From positions 112,951-176,950 of the forward strand of contig QNGE01001031.1 of assembly GCA_008508345.1 (NCBI GenBank): DNA of 64,000 bases, given 5' to 3'. Position 1 is the stretch's first letter; each line of letters starts with the position of its first letter. The translations under genes and the position numbers were made by a program. This document shows positions 43,601-58,600 of the stretch, one piece after another. This DNA comes from Paragonimus westermani (lineage: Eukaryota; Platyhelminthes; Trematoda; Plagiorchiida; Troglotrematidae). A model generated the notes under the pieces. It did no database searches. It saw only the letters and a program-made list of their open reading frames with translations, and was not told the origin of the DNA.

Positions 43601-46600
43601 GCCATCTGGAACCATTCAGGCCTCCTTGTCTACATGGTCTTGTTGAGGTCAGCTGAACTGTTCTTCAAAATATACAGCTTAACTGTGAAGTTGACGAGGC
43701 TGGTTGATGATAAGTGAACCATCTTTTTCACACATGTTCTCACTTACACCGACTCGACGGACAGTGAAACCACGGACCCAGGGAAATGGCTTTTTGCTCT
43801 TCCCACATAAAAAGGCACGCTCCATCTCTTTCGACTGTTCGACCAAGTAGTGCTCACGGTCTTGGCGCAAGCTTGCAACTAGTTCGCGATTAAGCCCACG
43901 ACGTTCTTCATCTTTTTCAGAGTCAGGTGGAATCGAACGACGCTTGTGCATAAGGCTTGTCCAGGTAACAGAAATCCGGTTGTGTCGCAACTGAACAGCA
44001 CCTCCACAAAACACTTCTGTACATCAAGCTTTCATTGTTGCTGTGATTTGTTCCCAGTGTTCGTTACGTTCCACAAACTGATTCGAACTGGGCACTTGGT
44101 TCACCAATGCTTCCTGGTAAGCGTTCTTCCAATCTTCCCACTCGGATGTCAGTTGGTTATATTGTATTTATCAGTGTACGACCTCTGGACAAATGACGAA
44201 ACAAAATATGCATGCACAACAGCAAAATCCGAACCCGGGTGGTTGCATCGAAAAGAACGACATTCTCTAGAAGAGTGATGCCACCTGTAAGTGACTTCTA
44301 TTTGATCCAGGTGTATCTGTGGCTGAAAAGTACAAGGGTGTCTCCAAGTGACACAGTGCTTCTTCCTTTGTTGGAATACACCGCTCGAAATATAGAGATC
44401 ACGGGATGCGCACAGCTGCAACAGCCTTTCGGTATTGCCAGTGCGCTGTGCCCGGACATCAAACATACCTCTCAGCCGCGTCTACCCCAGAGAAAGGCGA
44501 ATAAGCTGAGCACTGAAATCGTCCTCTTTTGTGATGATGTCTGAGTGTTTAGTCTGCTTCCAGAAATCAATGAGCACGCCCGAACAGCTAGTTGATAGAG
44601 TGTACGCCGATATGGTGAATATACAGCGCTTCACTGATTTACGTTGACAAACCTTAAGGGGTATGTTGAGTCTGACAGTGAATAAGCGACTGTTCACTGG
44701 AATTGAATCGATCAAACATCGCTATGCCCAGGAACTCAGTGCGACCCTACTCCATCTTAACCACGTGGTTCAGCTTCAGCGACACCAGACACCCTGAGAG
44801 GTGAGCGCTTGGATTGATAGTTATCCACGGGCAAGGTCTAGTGAATAACTGTGTTACAATCATAGACTTACATCGAGAAAACATAGCACAGGTCAAGCTC
44901 CAAAAATGAGAATACTTGCCAGAGCCTCTGGCTGACAAACTTATCGGAGGCTGCGGACAGTGGAAGTGCCAATATTTATCGGTTGTCTTGGCTTTAGAAA
45001 ACAGTTATCACCCAACGGCATGGGGAAAGCAGAATCCTTGAGAAGGAAAATAGAAGTCGTGGTGAATGAATAAAGTCACTGTCGGGAGAACGATAATTCC
45101 GGCCGTTTATACCACGGAAGGGGACTGACTTGAGGGACCCCAACCAGAGTCCCTGACTCAAAAATCTGAAGTGCGAGACAACAGGATAAATAGTTTTCTT
45201 GAAGAACCTTACCCGGAGCCAACGACTCAAAAGTCCGACCCATTTGTTAGTTAGGGGCATGTCTAGCACGACGGCGCAGTGAATAAAACACTGATGTCCG
45301 ATTCTGAGCAATCCTGCGCGCGGCGAATGTATTCGAAGCTATATCGGACTTTTGGACTACACCGAATGTTTTTCGATCGTACTGGATAACACGGTAGCGG
45401 TCACATGCAGCCGTTAGGTGGTCGGAGTCATCTTGGTTTGAGGATATCTGTTCTAACCGTATTCTTCCCGATGCAGAAGAAAGCAATGCCACAACTATAA
45501 AAACAATAGTGTTATATGCACATAGAATCGTGCCGCTACTTAAGCACTCCTGCGCGATCAGCAGTGCGATATAAAACCCTGTGATATGATTTAACAACAG
45601 TCCAAATCTGACCAGAACATGAATGAACCCGGTTGAAAAGTCGCTACCTTCCGGAACGAAATCAAAAGCAGGACTTGTGGCACAAGGCAAATCTCAGTTT
45701 ACTGAATTTCTAATGGTTATTTTATGCATAAGATGCAATAGTAGAATGAAGAATTACAACTGATGCCCATGCCTTGGCTTTCGTATTGGTCGGCTCGGCT
45801 CCGCTCCTGGCTCGTATGTTTCAACGCGACGCACCGTAACAACTTGTTTTATTCCAATGGTAGGGCAAAAGTGCTATTCTGATGGGTCACCGCGCTGACA
45901 TGCCAGTCTGCTCGCGTTCTCGACTATGACTGACTGTGGATTTCTGCGAATCGCCGGTTGACTTCGTACCGATGTGTTTGTCCAATACAATCTTGTAACA
46001 TCCTCTTTTTTTCACAACCGATTCCACTCCTGGTTCATGGAACACTTCCTTCTTTGTGAGGAAGTGCTCTTCAGGTGGTGTCACTCGTTTTCTCAAATGC
46101 ACTCGATTCCTCCTGTTCACTATTTCTCGGGAATCTAATACGCATGGCTGATAACCATAGTACATCACCACCACTTTTTCTATCCATCGCCATGGGTTCA
46201 CTGGAACACACTATACCCATACCTTATCAACCACCTGTAGAACCGGTAGGTAGCGGACTTCTCTATCGTGGTATAGCTTTTGGGTTAGCAGTCGTTATCC
46301 TAAATCATCGTGCACTTCGGTTTCGTTCAGCGATTGGGGTTTTAGCAGTTTTCCTATTGTCAATAGATGTGTGTGTGTCTCCAACATTTTCTAAGCTGAA
46401 CTGTGGTACACAGTTTCGTTAGGAGTATTTCTTTTCTCCAGTGACATCAAAGGTGGAACAGTTCCAGATAATTGTGCCAATTGCAACAGTCGCTACGCCA
46501 TTTCGACCGTCGGTTCGGCTGACTGTAGCACGGACTGCTTGTGCTGTAATCCTCACTTTTCAGGAAACATTTTGATATCAAAGCCAACGAACTGTGGTCC

Positions 46601-49600
46601 GTTGTCTGAGAAGAAAATACCTCAAACCGGGCTTGAAGTTTACTAAGGACCGTGCAAGAGGTAGTGGAACGCAGCCATTCCAACTCGCAGAAATCGCTGA
46701 AATGGTCTACTGTGAACAAGTATTGTTTACCATTGAGTACAAAGATGTCCGCAAATAATATTTGACAGGTCCACTGAGGGATTTGATGTATCAGCATCGT
46801 ATCCTTGGTTTGCTCCGAATCAACTGTCCGACACGCATTACAGCTGTGTACGTAGTCCATCATGGAACTCAGCATCTGAGACCAATAGAAAAGCTCCTTT
46901 GCCCGGCAGATACAGCTGTTCACTCCCGTACGTCAGGTAGACACACTCCACCATCCTCCTTTGAAACGCTCTAGGAATTGCGATTCTTTCTCTTTCGAAT
47001 ATTAAACCGCCTTCCTGGATAAATTGGTCACAGTCATTAAAGAAGACTGCTAGTTCCTCGGGAAACTTTTTCTTATCTTGCAGCCATCCGTTTCTAATTG
47101 TTTCAGCCAGACGTTGTAACGTAGTCTTGTGTGGTAGCTTCTTTAATGTTTGTGACCAGAGCGATTTCCGTCACAGTGTAATCTATAGTCGCAATAGTGT
47201 ACAAATGAAGCTCTTCGAAGGGGGGGACCTTTTTCCACAAGCTCTGGACAACGTGTCAGCTATGTGCATCTGAGTCCTTGGCCTCGGTAGTAACGCGCTT
47301 GATTTTATCTGGTGCTATCTGTTGTCCTTCCTCCCATTTCCGCGGTACTCCATAATGGGTCGACATTCGGATGGGATGCATCATGTCGGGTAGGTTTGGA
47401 AGGAACTGACTCAGATAACTGATCATATCATTCAGTAGTGATACTTGTTTCACATCCTCAGGAGCTGACACCGTGACTATAGCCTCTTTCTTCTCGAGGT
47501 TTATTTCGACTCCGTTTGATTTCAGCTAATGTCCGTGAAAAGTGACCTCTTTCTGTCGTAAGCCAACTTTGCCACGTAACAGACAAATTCCTCAATTAAT
47601 GCACCGCTTCGGAAATTCCTCTAGGTTTTCTGTCACGACCCTCTGTAGTATTTTTTTTATTGACCGTAGCCTTCTGCGGACCGCCGGCTGACTTCGTATC
47701 CACGTTTATATCTAATCCAATCTCTTTACAAACCTGACGTAGCAATGGCTACTAAGCCTATTAAACAAGACGGAGCGGCGAGGCACGTCAACTGATGTCT
47801 TACCTAATTCAGACTTAAAACATAAAGGCCCTGAAGTGCTCAATACAACAAACCATTCGAGACGAATGAATCCGATGACGGCGTGTCAAAATTACGACGG
47901 ACGGCAATGTCGAATGCAAGCAAGCAGCGACTTCTATTTACGAAAAGCTTTTGTGGACAACGAGCCGGGTGGTGGTGAAACCAGGGATAGTGAAAGAAGA
48001 GAGACTCACCGCAACAACATTGATAACAAGTCCGATCTTCCGGTTCGAGAATTGATTGACAACAGCAGACGTGACAGACACGTGGGCAGCACGGTGGATG
48101 AAAACTGGTCCACGAACGGAACGGGTTTGGACATCCCTAAAAACTGGGCTGCGAGGCTAAAAATAAGCCAGCAATTTAGAAGAAAACACTGCAATTAAAC
48201 AAAAGTACAGATTAGGCTTCAAATCAGGCCAAACGATAAGACTGGTGCCGTAGTTTGCTGTGATAAAAATTTGGGAAATTTTACTTCAAAAAGGAATCTA
48301 TGATCACCTGAAAGACGATCGTTTCAATTCAGGCGATCTGTTAACTGCAAGGTATTACGCAGATGATGCTACCAAACCTGGTTTGTGACAACTCGAGCAA
48401 CGAAGCGATCACATTGATTTGTTCAAGCTCCTAGTTGCAACTTTACTTAAAAAGGGTGCAAATATGTGAAACACTACCAACGAACCACTCAGTGGAAAGA
48501 GATGTCAGAAAAACCTGTGAATAACAGCCACATGAGTGTAGCAATTACGGTCATGCAGAGCGTGAATAAGTATGGTTTATTCACTAGTGAATCGGTATAC
48601 GTACACACACTCAAACACACGCGCATACTTACGGTGGCCCAACAGCTGCTCGACGCACAAACGTAATCAATATTTCCTCGTTGGCTAGCAGACGCTGGAT
48701 TAACCGGAGTCCGGAAGCAGTGGCTCGAAGCATACCAACAGGTGGGCCGTCGATCAGGGGGAATTCCAGTATACGATGTAGACCGACCTCGAGCAAACCG
48801 GTTATCTATGACGCACGGCGGAGAAATGCACGCATAGTAGTTAACCACAAACAAACAGAACAAAACATACGGTATCCCCAATGATTCATATGAATGTACA
48901 GCTGCTTGATTCAGCGATAAGAAAAGGGTACCGCAAGGCAAGGTTTGGGATGGGAATGTAGCAAGGTTGACTTAGGCTAACTCAAGAACGCACAATTAGA
49001 AAAAAGTGAGACAGTGAGAGAACGAATTTGGTAGGTCTGAGGGGTATGAAAAATTGTTAACAATGGACAACACTTCTTACTCTGCCAGGTTCAGCTAGGG
49101 CCGGATTAATCAGAACCTCTAGTATTTCAAATAGCTCAGCGATAAAAAATGGAATATCAACCACACAGACGTGGGTTCCAAGCCCAAGTTACTCTAAATA
49201 CTCCCGTCAGGTGTGAGCAATATGACAGTGACCAGCCCACCTGCGCATGGCAACAAACGTCATGCGGCACAAAGGCTGAAAACCTCACCTCGCTAACGAA
49301 GACATCCTGAGCCGGAGGCCAGAAAGTTCAGTCGCAAAAACGTATCCCGATAGCCGCGATTTCGGAAGAAAAACAGCCAACGGAACACTGTCTACACAAA
49401 TGATAGCAAGAGAGTCACTGAAAGGCTTATAAGCCACAATGAAATTGTTAGGAAAGGACATCATCAAAATAACCTAATCAGGTCATCGGTGACGGCTGAC
49501 GAAATCGTTCATCATAACAAGCTAATCGAGTCATCCGTGACGGCTGACGAAATCGTTCATCAACCAAACACTAGCGTGCAAAGTTTTCCAGTTGAACCAA

Positions 49601-52600
49601 CCGGGATGGCGCGTGAAGGTGGGCGTCGGTATAGTGCTAACTCGATGAACTACTCAGAGTACAACGACTATGGAACTGACCATACTAAGCCACCTAACCG
49701 CGAAGTGGCCTAAACTACTGGACATTGGTCCAACATGTAGTTGGCTACATTGGGCGACTAACTCATGATACATATTCGTATGCAATTCACTTATTTGTCG
49801 AACTGATGATCAGCATTACAGCGTGTTTTCTACGCAGTTTTGTTCTTCCTGACTCCGCGCTAGTAGACTGGGTGAAACCGTACAACAAGGGTCCGAGTAC
49901 AGCATCCAAGCCAGGATAGAACGTTTTAACAAGAAGGCGCGTTACTTCAGAAATGCGAAAATTAAACGGTTCGGCCAAGAAATCTACCAAGGAAACTCAC
50001 AGCTCGAAATAAGGACGAATCGGAAAGCAGCTGCGTGATCAGCATGAAACCAGGGTCGATTTGAGGCCAACCAACTGGCACACGCAGTTGATTCAGCATC
50101 TCCGTGATTGTTGTCCGGAAGCGTGTCTGATTCCCTTGTCCAGAGGACAGCTCCCACAGCGTGTTCAACAGAAGTGATGCCCAGTCCGAGGATGACGTTG
50201 ATGACAGGGTGGGATCACGGAACATAGCCAACTTGCTAACCGTGGCTGTCGTTTTATCGACAGGCTGTAATTCTCGTCCATCGGATCTTGTACTTCGACT
50301 ATCAGTGTCTGTAACCGCCGCAGCTACCGCATCCAGACGACGGATAAACTGGCCCACCAGACCATCGAACAGAACAAGACAGGAGGCGGCAATGTCCCAC
50401 TACAGAGAAACCAGAGTAAAAAAACGTACATCAAAGGGAAATCGTATGACAGAGTTGACACACCGAGGAGAACTTCTACTTACACGCTCGTTATGGTCTC
50501 GGTAGACCCGCATGGTGTGTTTCAGAAACACTGTGTTGGTCAAAAACGAAACCAACGGAATCAGTGCATGTCCCTGTTGCAACGCGCTCTCGTCTTGGAC
50601 GGAATCGCGAGGAACATCCGGAGACAATCGCGTAGTATTGCTACCATTCCAAAGACTGTGTATTAACTGGGGTGCGAGGACAGTGACGAAAGACAAGAAT
50701 GCACGCGTGATCGGGTATTCCTCAGCACGTGGTTCCACCTCGTCCATTTCCGTCTGAAATTCGCGGAAAACATGGAAAAAATGTACAACCATCTAGAAAC
50801 TGTCAGTACCACGTGCCAATTCGGAACAAATCTGATCGGCTACCAGCTATATAATATGCGATTGCACATGTGCGCATGGAACCATGCGGACAGGCGTGAA
50901 GAAAACTGAGAAGATATCTCAAAAGGAGAATGGTATAGACAAGAGAGAAAACAAGGATTGATATATGCAAACCCGAACAGTGTAAAGTATGGTAAGTAGC
51001 ACATGCTCAGTGCCAAAAATTTGTCGGAAGCACACAACCCGTTTTGTGGTTGTTGTCACTCGCTGGGTGTGTGTACCCGGTGAACTTCGACCATACACTC
51101 TACTATAGGAACGGCAAATGCCGGAAGTTGTAGACGCTATTCTAACCAACAAACACTACTTACCCCATTACACTTCATGAAATCATAATGTCATCCAGCA
51201 GCTTGGAGTCAGTTGAGTTTCTGTACAATCCCAGCAAGCATTCTCAACGGTGGCACAGACTCCGCTGAGTCTGAGACACACGGCATAACTAACTGGCCAA
51301 TGAGTTAGTATCTACAGTCGAACCATGTAACCATGTGACCAGAAATTGAACCTGTAGCCTATTTTGAGTCCCGAGTAGAACAATTCCCACATTATCAGCA
51401 TACCGTTCCGGGAATCACTCTGGATCATTCAGACGTGTAACAACAAAAAAAACGTTATAACTAAGTATCGAAATTACGGCATCAGAATTGAGGGTTGACG
51501 GCCCCATTGACTAGGGCGAGGTAGGCAGACTTTATTCACCCACAAACGGTTCACAGTGAATAAGAATATGAACTTGACCTCTCTTTGATATGAGAAAGTT
51601 GGAACAGTATCAGGCCAAGTGAAAGCCGAGCAGTAAGGATACCCGAACCGTTTAAATATGAAACTAATGACAGGTTTGAAACAATGCCTGAATAATATAA
51701 ACAGGCACGCTTTTATCTGCCGTGAGTTATAAAAAGTATGCACGGAAAATCACGGAAGTGGTGGATATTTTAAGGGTCTAGAGTGGTAAAACAAAGGGTG
51801 AACATTACATTTGGAGGAGGATCGAAGGATCACAGGACGTGCGGTGAAGAGATGCAGAAATTTCACCGTAGTCAGAGGACTTTCACGTCTCAACAGGGAC
51901 ACGTATTGTTGCAACGTTACCTGGAATAAGATAAACTTAAGGAAAAACCTCCCTAATTTGAGTACCCATAACAAGTGAAACAACGTGGGCTCAGACCATC
52001 TTTACAGATTAGATGTGCAGAAGTTCGACGAGGAGGACGAAGAAAGCAAAGTGGAATCTCAGAAAGCCAAACAACATCAACTTCACAGCCGAGTAAAAGG
52101 AGGTTCAGCTGAGAGTGGCAAAGCTGCCACGTCAAATGCGAAAGGGGGAATAAGAAGACAACCATACCTTGTAACACACACCAGAGCCAATAGAGAAACT
52201 CAGCGATAACGTCAATGAGGCTGAATCATATGGCCACGCACTCATCTGATTCGGATATATCCAAAGATGTTAGCAGGCCGATAATACGTAAAACGGCAGC
52301 AAATGATTCGTAATGTGAAAGCCGAGCAATGAGCATACGAGACAACTTGAAACACACTACAAAGTGACAGACCTAGTTGTTACAAACAAAACTGAGTGCT
52401 GAAGAATGTCAAGAAAATCCGGCGAACAAAATAAAACCGTCCACAACTATAACAAAAAGACTCACGTGTAACCCGCATGGGATTGGCGTACGCGAACCAG
52501 GTCGGTGATGGAGAATCGGCAAAAGCTACGAAGAAGCCCAGAGAAGAACAGCATTTGGAGCGCAGGCAGAGAGAAAAATACCCGATAGGAAAACAAACAC

Positions 52601-55600
52601 ACGTTAGCTGCGAGGACATGGGGTACAACAGTTATCAAGGGCAATCCAGAGTACGTATTGGTAATCCGATTAGGGTCTTTAAAAAAGAACAACGGATCTG
52701 GAAAGCAACTTAGTGGATTGGAGGTAAATCAAACTCCAAAGAATCTAGGAGTCTGAGCGAACAAAAGACTGAGGCATACAGGAACGTCTTTGTATCGAAC
52801 AACGGTCTATACGCGGGGAAAAAATGAGGAGTTGAGAAGCTACACCGTGAAAACAGGTTTTCAGCGTCAGTCTTTTCGGCATAGGTGCCAATCCGAGTAA
52901 TGCATCCAAACTGTACTGTACTGTGCACTTATGACTACATAGACACGGGTTCGACTTACATCGGAGGTGATCACATGACGCCAAATAGAGGCCGCGATGG
53001 AGACAGAACGAGAAAGAGAAGTGAGCACGTGAATCAGATCGGCCTTAAGCACCAAGGGAATCGAGCAAGTCAACAGTCCCAAACAAGTGGGAACGGTCTG
53101 CCAGTTGGTATTGGAAGCAAAAAGCGAACGAGCGACTGGATCCTGGACGATAAAGAATGGAAGCAAACGAGGAAGGAACACAACGAAAATGAGAAAACAG
53201 ACACAGTTTGAAAATATAAAAGACAGGTAAGGAAAACAAATAAAACAGACATGGTGTGTTCTCACCATTCGAGCGATTCGTGCAACCAGACGCAAAACGA
53301 CCTGAAGTCCGGCTTGTTCTTCTGGTTGGATGGCGCATGCTACACCGCCCGCGACATTCAAAACGGAAGCTGAGCCAGTAACAGTGAGATTCGAGCCTCC
53401 CGTGTTCGTGACATTATACAGATGTGGGTAGATTTGATGATGCGCAACCTGACCAGAGGGTTGGGAGGAAGCAGCCACTGGGGCCGACGCGGTCTGTTTC
53501 ATGTGACTTAGATACTGACGGAAGCTTGCAAAAAAGTGATCCCACGACGCCAGTGAGGCCGTGCGACCTGAAAGCAAGAAAAGAGGGAATATGTACGATC
53601 ACCAATAAACACTGACGGTGAGGCAACTTCGAATGGTACATCAGGTCCACACGATTTTGCCTCTTGGATTGTCCACATCACGGGGCATGTAAAGGTGCAA
53701 GCCAACTACTTTTAAGAGACAATGATCACAGAGTTTGCATCTAGATCGAAATTGATTTGATACACGTTGTACATTTAGGACTATGTATGAACCAGTGCTC
53801 TGCTTTACTGTTCGGCCTACGGCTACGTTTGTTTGCATTGCCCCGCGGTTTGTTTCTTGAAACAAACTTACAAACGCAGAAGGTGTCCCTAAATGGTTAA
53901 GGCAACTGATGGTATAACAATCCCAAGCCGGTGAACCCATGGCCTGAAATTTCACATCGTGAACTGGTAGAAATGTTGTGACAATCGGTTTCCAAGTTGA
54001 CCCACTCAACTTATTCACAATACTGTCACGCAATGGGAACCCGGAGTTATTTGCACTTAGCATAGTTATGCTGATCAGACTTCACCAACCGGCATTGCGT
54101 GTATAATGACGTGTGAAGCAGCTCATCTGGTTGTCGTGGTGTTGATGGCATAATACTTGGTGGCAAGGTATGTGTACACACTCTTTATTTCTTCGTTCTG
54201 CTTTAATAAATGGTATGCGTTACCTCATAATGATTGTCCTTTCGAGCAAATGACAAACTTCGATCTTCTGGTAAGAACCTCGGAATTATTTTGTACAATA
54301 ATGTAAGATGGTTATTTCATGTTATTGACGTTTCCACGGAAGTCAGAAAGCGATCGCATTAGGTCAAACATTAAAAGTCTCATTCCATCGTACAGCAGCA
54401 CAGTAGTCGGTTTTCTAGCACAAGCGTGCCTTACTGGACGTACCGTCCGGTAGTGGTTTTCCAGGATTCGTTGCAACAATGTGTAATTTCCACTAGAGGG
54501 TGAAAATATCTACAATGCTATGATGGAAGTTCCCACAGAGAACTCGTTGATTTTAGAGCTTCTGAACCCTTTAGAACGTGCGAAAATGCAGCACATAGAA
54601 TTTTAACCGACAACTCGCCCTCTCACGTCGATTCCCTTTAAAGGTGATTCTACATTAACAGCAGTACATTAGTGATTTGCGCTGCTGCTTATCTGCCATA
54701 CAACCATGAAGAAAAGAGAAAGCCCTAAACAATAAATAAAACGCATGGAAAGGGACGGGTCCTAACTAACAAGAAAAACTACGCCTATACTCAAACACTA
54801 ACAGCAAAGTACCTACAGCTTGGAGAAAAACAACCGAGCTATAACTGGCAAAGAGAGCGTTCTTACGGCTTTCGTTGAGCCGCGTCACCAGGTACGTTTG
54901 CCTCAGAGACAACTCTCCCAGTCAACAGCAGCATTAAAGCCATCGAGCCCGATTAGCCGCCGTCTCACCAAACGTCTCCAGCCACCGACTCAGTGAGTTG
55001 CAAAGACCCCAGTCCGTAAAAGGAACCTGGACCACACTCAACAGTCCCCCAGTGAACTACAACATTTCAGTATGCCAGATCGTTATCTGTCCATTTCGCA
55101 CTTTAGGCCAGTCGGCTGCGACATAGGCAAAAAGTGTTCTGTGTGAAAAATGACTAGCCGGCACTCTTACATACGTGAACGTACTCCCATACATATAGCT
55201 AAATCCAGGCGCCTGAATCTAACTGCACGCATTCGTTTTTATTTCTCTTCTGTTGTTTTTTACTCGGTTCGACGACAAGACGAATAGGTTGTTTGTGGCT
55301 GAAGTATCCACGAGCCTGAGTCAGCAATCGTTATCAAGTCAAACTGAATAGGGCCGCTCATTTTATTGTGTCTGAATTTTATTATTGAGTCCTAACGTTC
55401 AATCGACCAGTAACACTATTGTTTTGCGACTGTGAATCAACTGGTCCTCAGTCGCCGAAATACTACGCAAAAAACTGAAAATTCATCACTCGTATTGTTG
55501 ATTTAACCTGACTGGCTTGAACAGGCAACACGAAATAATTAAACACATCAATCCGAAGAAGGCGGCCAGGCGATGTTCGAGAAGCTTTGAACCTTTAGCA

Positions 55601-58600
55601 AAAGCCAATTTAGAGTGATGATTGACAAAATATAAATTTTGAGGACACCTTAACGACAGATCAAAGCAGCAAGTGGGAAAGGGAACGAAAATTGTTTTAC
55701 TAAGTGATCAACGCAAGCAGTCACGTTTAGAGCTCCTCTAGACATACCAACAAGGTGATATTATCAATACGATATGCATACTTGATGCAAATCAGCAACA
55801 ATTATCAGGAAACCCAAAGCCCATATGAAAATTCCGTGTCATATCCCGGTCCTCAATCCGAATTGTACACAAACAGTGCATAAACGGTATACTGAATTGA
55901 GAACACGGCGGATGTGGTGTTAAAGACACCCAAATTAGATGAATACACTGAACACCCCTAATAGATTCACAGATGTGCCGTCAGCAACATAAAGGACTAG
56001 TGATATTAACTGGGTAAGTAGGATGGGTAACGACTCGAAGTGGCTCACACACAATAACGGAAATACAATCACAATAACAGTAAACAAAAATTGACCCGTA
56101 TAAGGAGTGTCCAACACAGACCAGCATTATCACTTAAACGACTGTTTGCAAATGAAACAAGTAAACCAGTGGCATCTACATGCATGAGATCAGCCAGCTT
56201 CCCATCTGACCGAAATTACACCCTGAATGCGCACTTTAAGGTGTTGTTCGTCGCATACGGTTTCACAAACAAGTGGCTGTGTACTTCTAGTCAACACTGC
56301 TCAAAGTGGAGAACATTAAATACGCCTGACAGATTCCAAGACTACAAAGTTGATCCGAACTCGTTCCACTGAGAGGCAGTCCCAAGGATTACGAGAAATC
56401 CGTAGACCAGTGAAACTAGTGGATTAGGAATGTTTAATTCCGGTACATGCCTCATTGAACCGTGAACAAGAGCGCAAACTGAACAGCCACCAAGCTGAGA
56501 AACCAAATGTACGTACCTGGATTGTTAGCATTGGCTTTCAGAAGACTGAAGCACAATCCGGCCGAACTCCTCGACCCAATCAAGCCATGAAGCATTCGCA
56601 AGTACGGGATAAACAGATTAGACGTTGAAACCATGTCACCCACGGAACGTACGAACCGAAACAGAGAAGCCTGGTAAGCGAACACGGAACAGTGGATTGT
56701 AAAATTAGTGAATGGTCGAATACACTAATATATGACACGCTAAGCCAAGGTCTGGGTTTCGCATCACAGCATTTTCACCAACATGTGGCACATAAGGGGT
56801 CACATATGGGCTACATGCTGTCAGGCTGTCCAAATTAATGAAGGAAAAATAGAGATGAGCAGTGTTCGAACGTGCAACTGTGTAATTCTCACGTGACATC
56901 GTTACCACTTAACCACCATTAGCCCAGTGTGTTCTAACTGTTTGTGAAGATTACGCGCGCGCGCGCACAACACTGATGCTTGCTGACTGGAAGTAAGATA
57001 AATTACATAGATTCGGGTAAATTCTCGGTAGGTTGCCATAAATCGGATCAGAAGTAGCTCAAACATCTCGCATTCGAACGCGCACGATCATGTCGAGTTT
57101 GCCGAATCTCGTTGTGAGAAAAGTTATGCTTCCCTATATAGTTCAAAGTTTTACAATATATCGGTAGATAAGGTAAGATTAGCAACAGTCAGATAGTAAT
57201 CCACAAACTTCGAGTTATTAGTTTTTTGTTCAGATCTAATCACTCGTGAAAATAGTTAAAGGTTCCAGCAGTTGATACTTTACTCACCGGAAAGGTTTGG
57301 CTAAAAAAGGGTATTTCATACGATAAGTCTGCTACACTTGGTCACAATGAACCACATTTCAGAGATAACACTAATCTCAACTTAGCTTGATTGGAAAAGT
57401 ATTTTAAATCTGTCCGCTATTATATGCTAGCATTTCTTCCCTCAGAACAACGAAAATCAAGCAAACAATGGTATCATCTTTTTCCTGGAGGTTGTCTGCT
57501 ATATTTCTACATCCAAATGACCGTGAAACCATTTTAAATCACATTCCTAACTTTCGGGATCAGCTAAAAGCGTCAGAAAAAATTCACACGTTCCTAGAAC
57601 GACATCCATGAATAGACACCTTGAGAAGATATACTTCGTGCAATGGCGTACAGATTGAGCCCCCAATTTCACGGTGGGATAGTCGAGAGGAAAGTTGAAT
57701 GTAAAGCACCTGTGAAGGAACAAAACTGAAGGCAACCGAACATCGTGATGATTTAGAGCGGTAAACTCTGAGGACAAATGTAATTCTTTAGGAAATTGTA
57801 AACACCAGCGCAAAATCACATTTCATATGCGAAAACGAGGCTAGAAAGCATCATTACCTCAGAAGACATAAAAATTGATTGAAGTGTGGTCAGAAATAGA
57901 AGCAGAAGATAACAGAAGCATATTTTCAACCAGTTTTCGTTAATCTGAAGACCTTACTCTGTACTGATTTGGCAATAATGCAAGGGAAGTGGATCAAAAG
58001 ATCAGATTACAAAAACACAAGTTAAAGTTTGAAAATAACGCCTGCAAGAGCATTTCAACTAATATCAGTACGTCGTCGAACCACTTGTAAAACCAACATT
58101 TGCAAATACATGCAGGATAGGTGTTGACCGAGATGCACTGCCACCTCCGAGGCTTACAAGCGGCATCACGCTACGTCTGGTTGCCTTACAGTTTTTCCCT
58201 CCAACCATCAGCAGTCCCTTTGAACAGTGCACGGTATGACAGATGATCATAGGCATACAAAGTGCACGACTCAACCAACAGAGTGGGCATTTTCATTACT
58301 ACCATTATCAATCACGAAATTACACATTGCCCAAATACAAAAAGACGGAATAGCGCGCTGTTGCCCACACAATCAACCGAGTTGACACAGGTTAACCGAC
58401 AAAGGCACCGACAGTAAAACGCTGGTAAGTAATACGCATCCGCTAGGCCAATCGGCCAGATATCCGATCCGTGGAGGAAACCGAATGTGCATGCAATCTA
58501 ACCCCCCCCCCCTTAATCCCCAATCGAAACAGGCACACAACACTAACAAATCGGTGTACTACGCCAAGACTCCTGTGGCACAGGCAGTCCGAAAGGGCAC

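Larger units (their letters stand above)
48806..50000. other. Intron between exons 6 and 7
   Basis: 1.2 kb holding a tRNA-like box pair and a 48-bp repeat, described separately. Exons 6 and 7 join without loss relative to human. Confidence 0.6.

Noticed and set aside
46075..46422. 115-codon plus-strand open frame
   Set aside because: It overlaps the gypsy tail and integrase region read on the minus strand, where homology is clear.
52885..53211. 108-codon plus-strand open frame
   Set aside because: It is antisense to NUP205 exon 4 and its flanks; codon pattern and homology support the minus strand.
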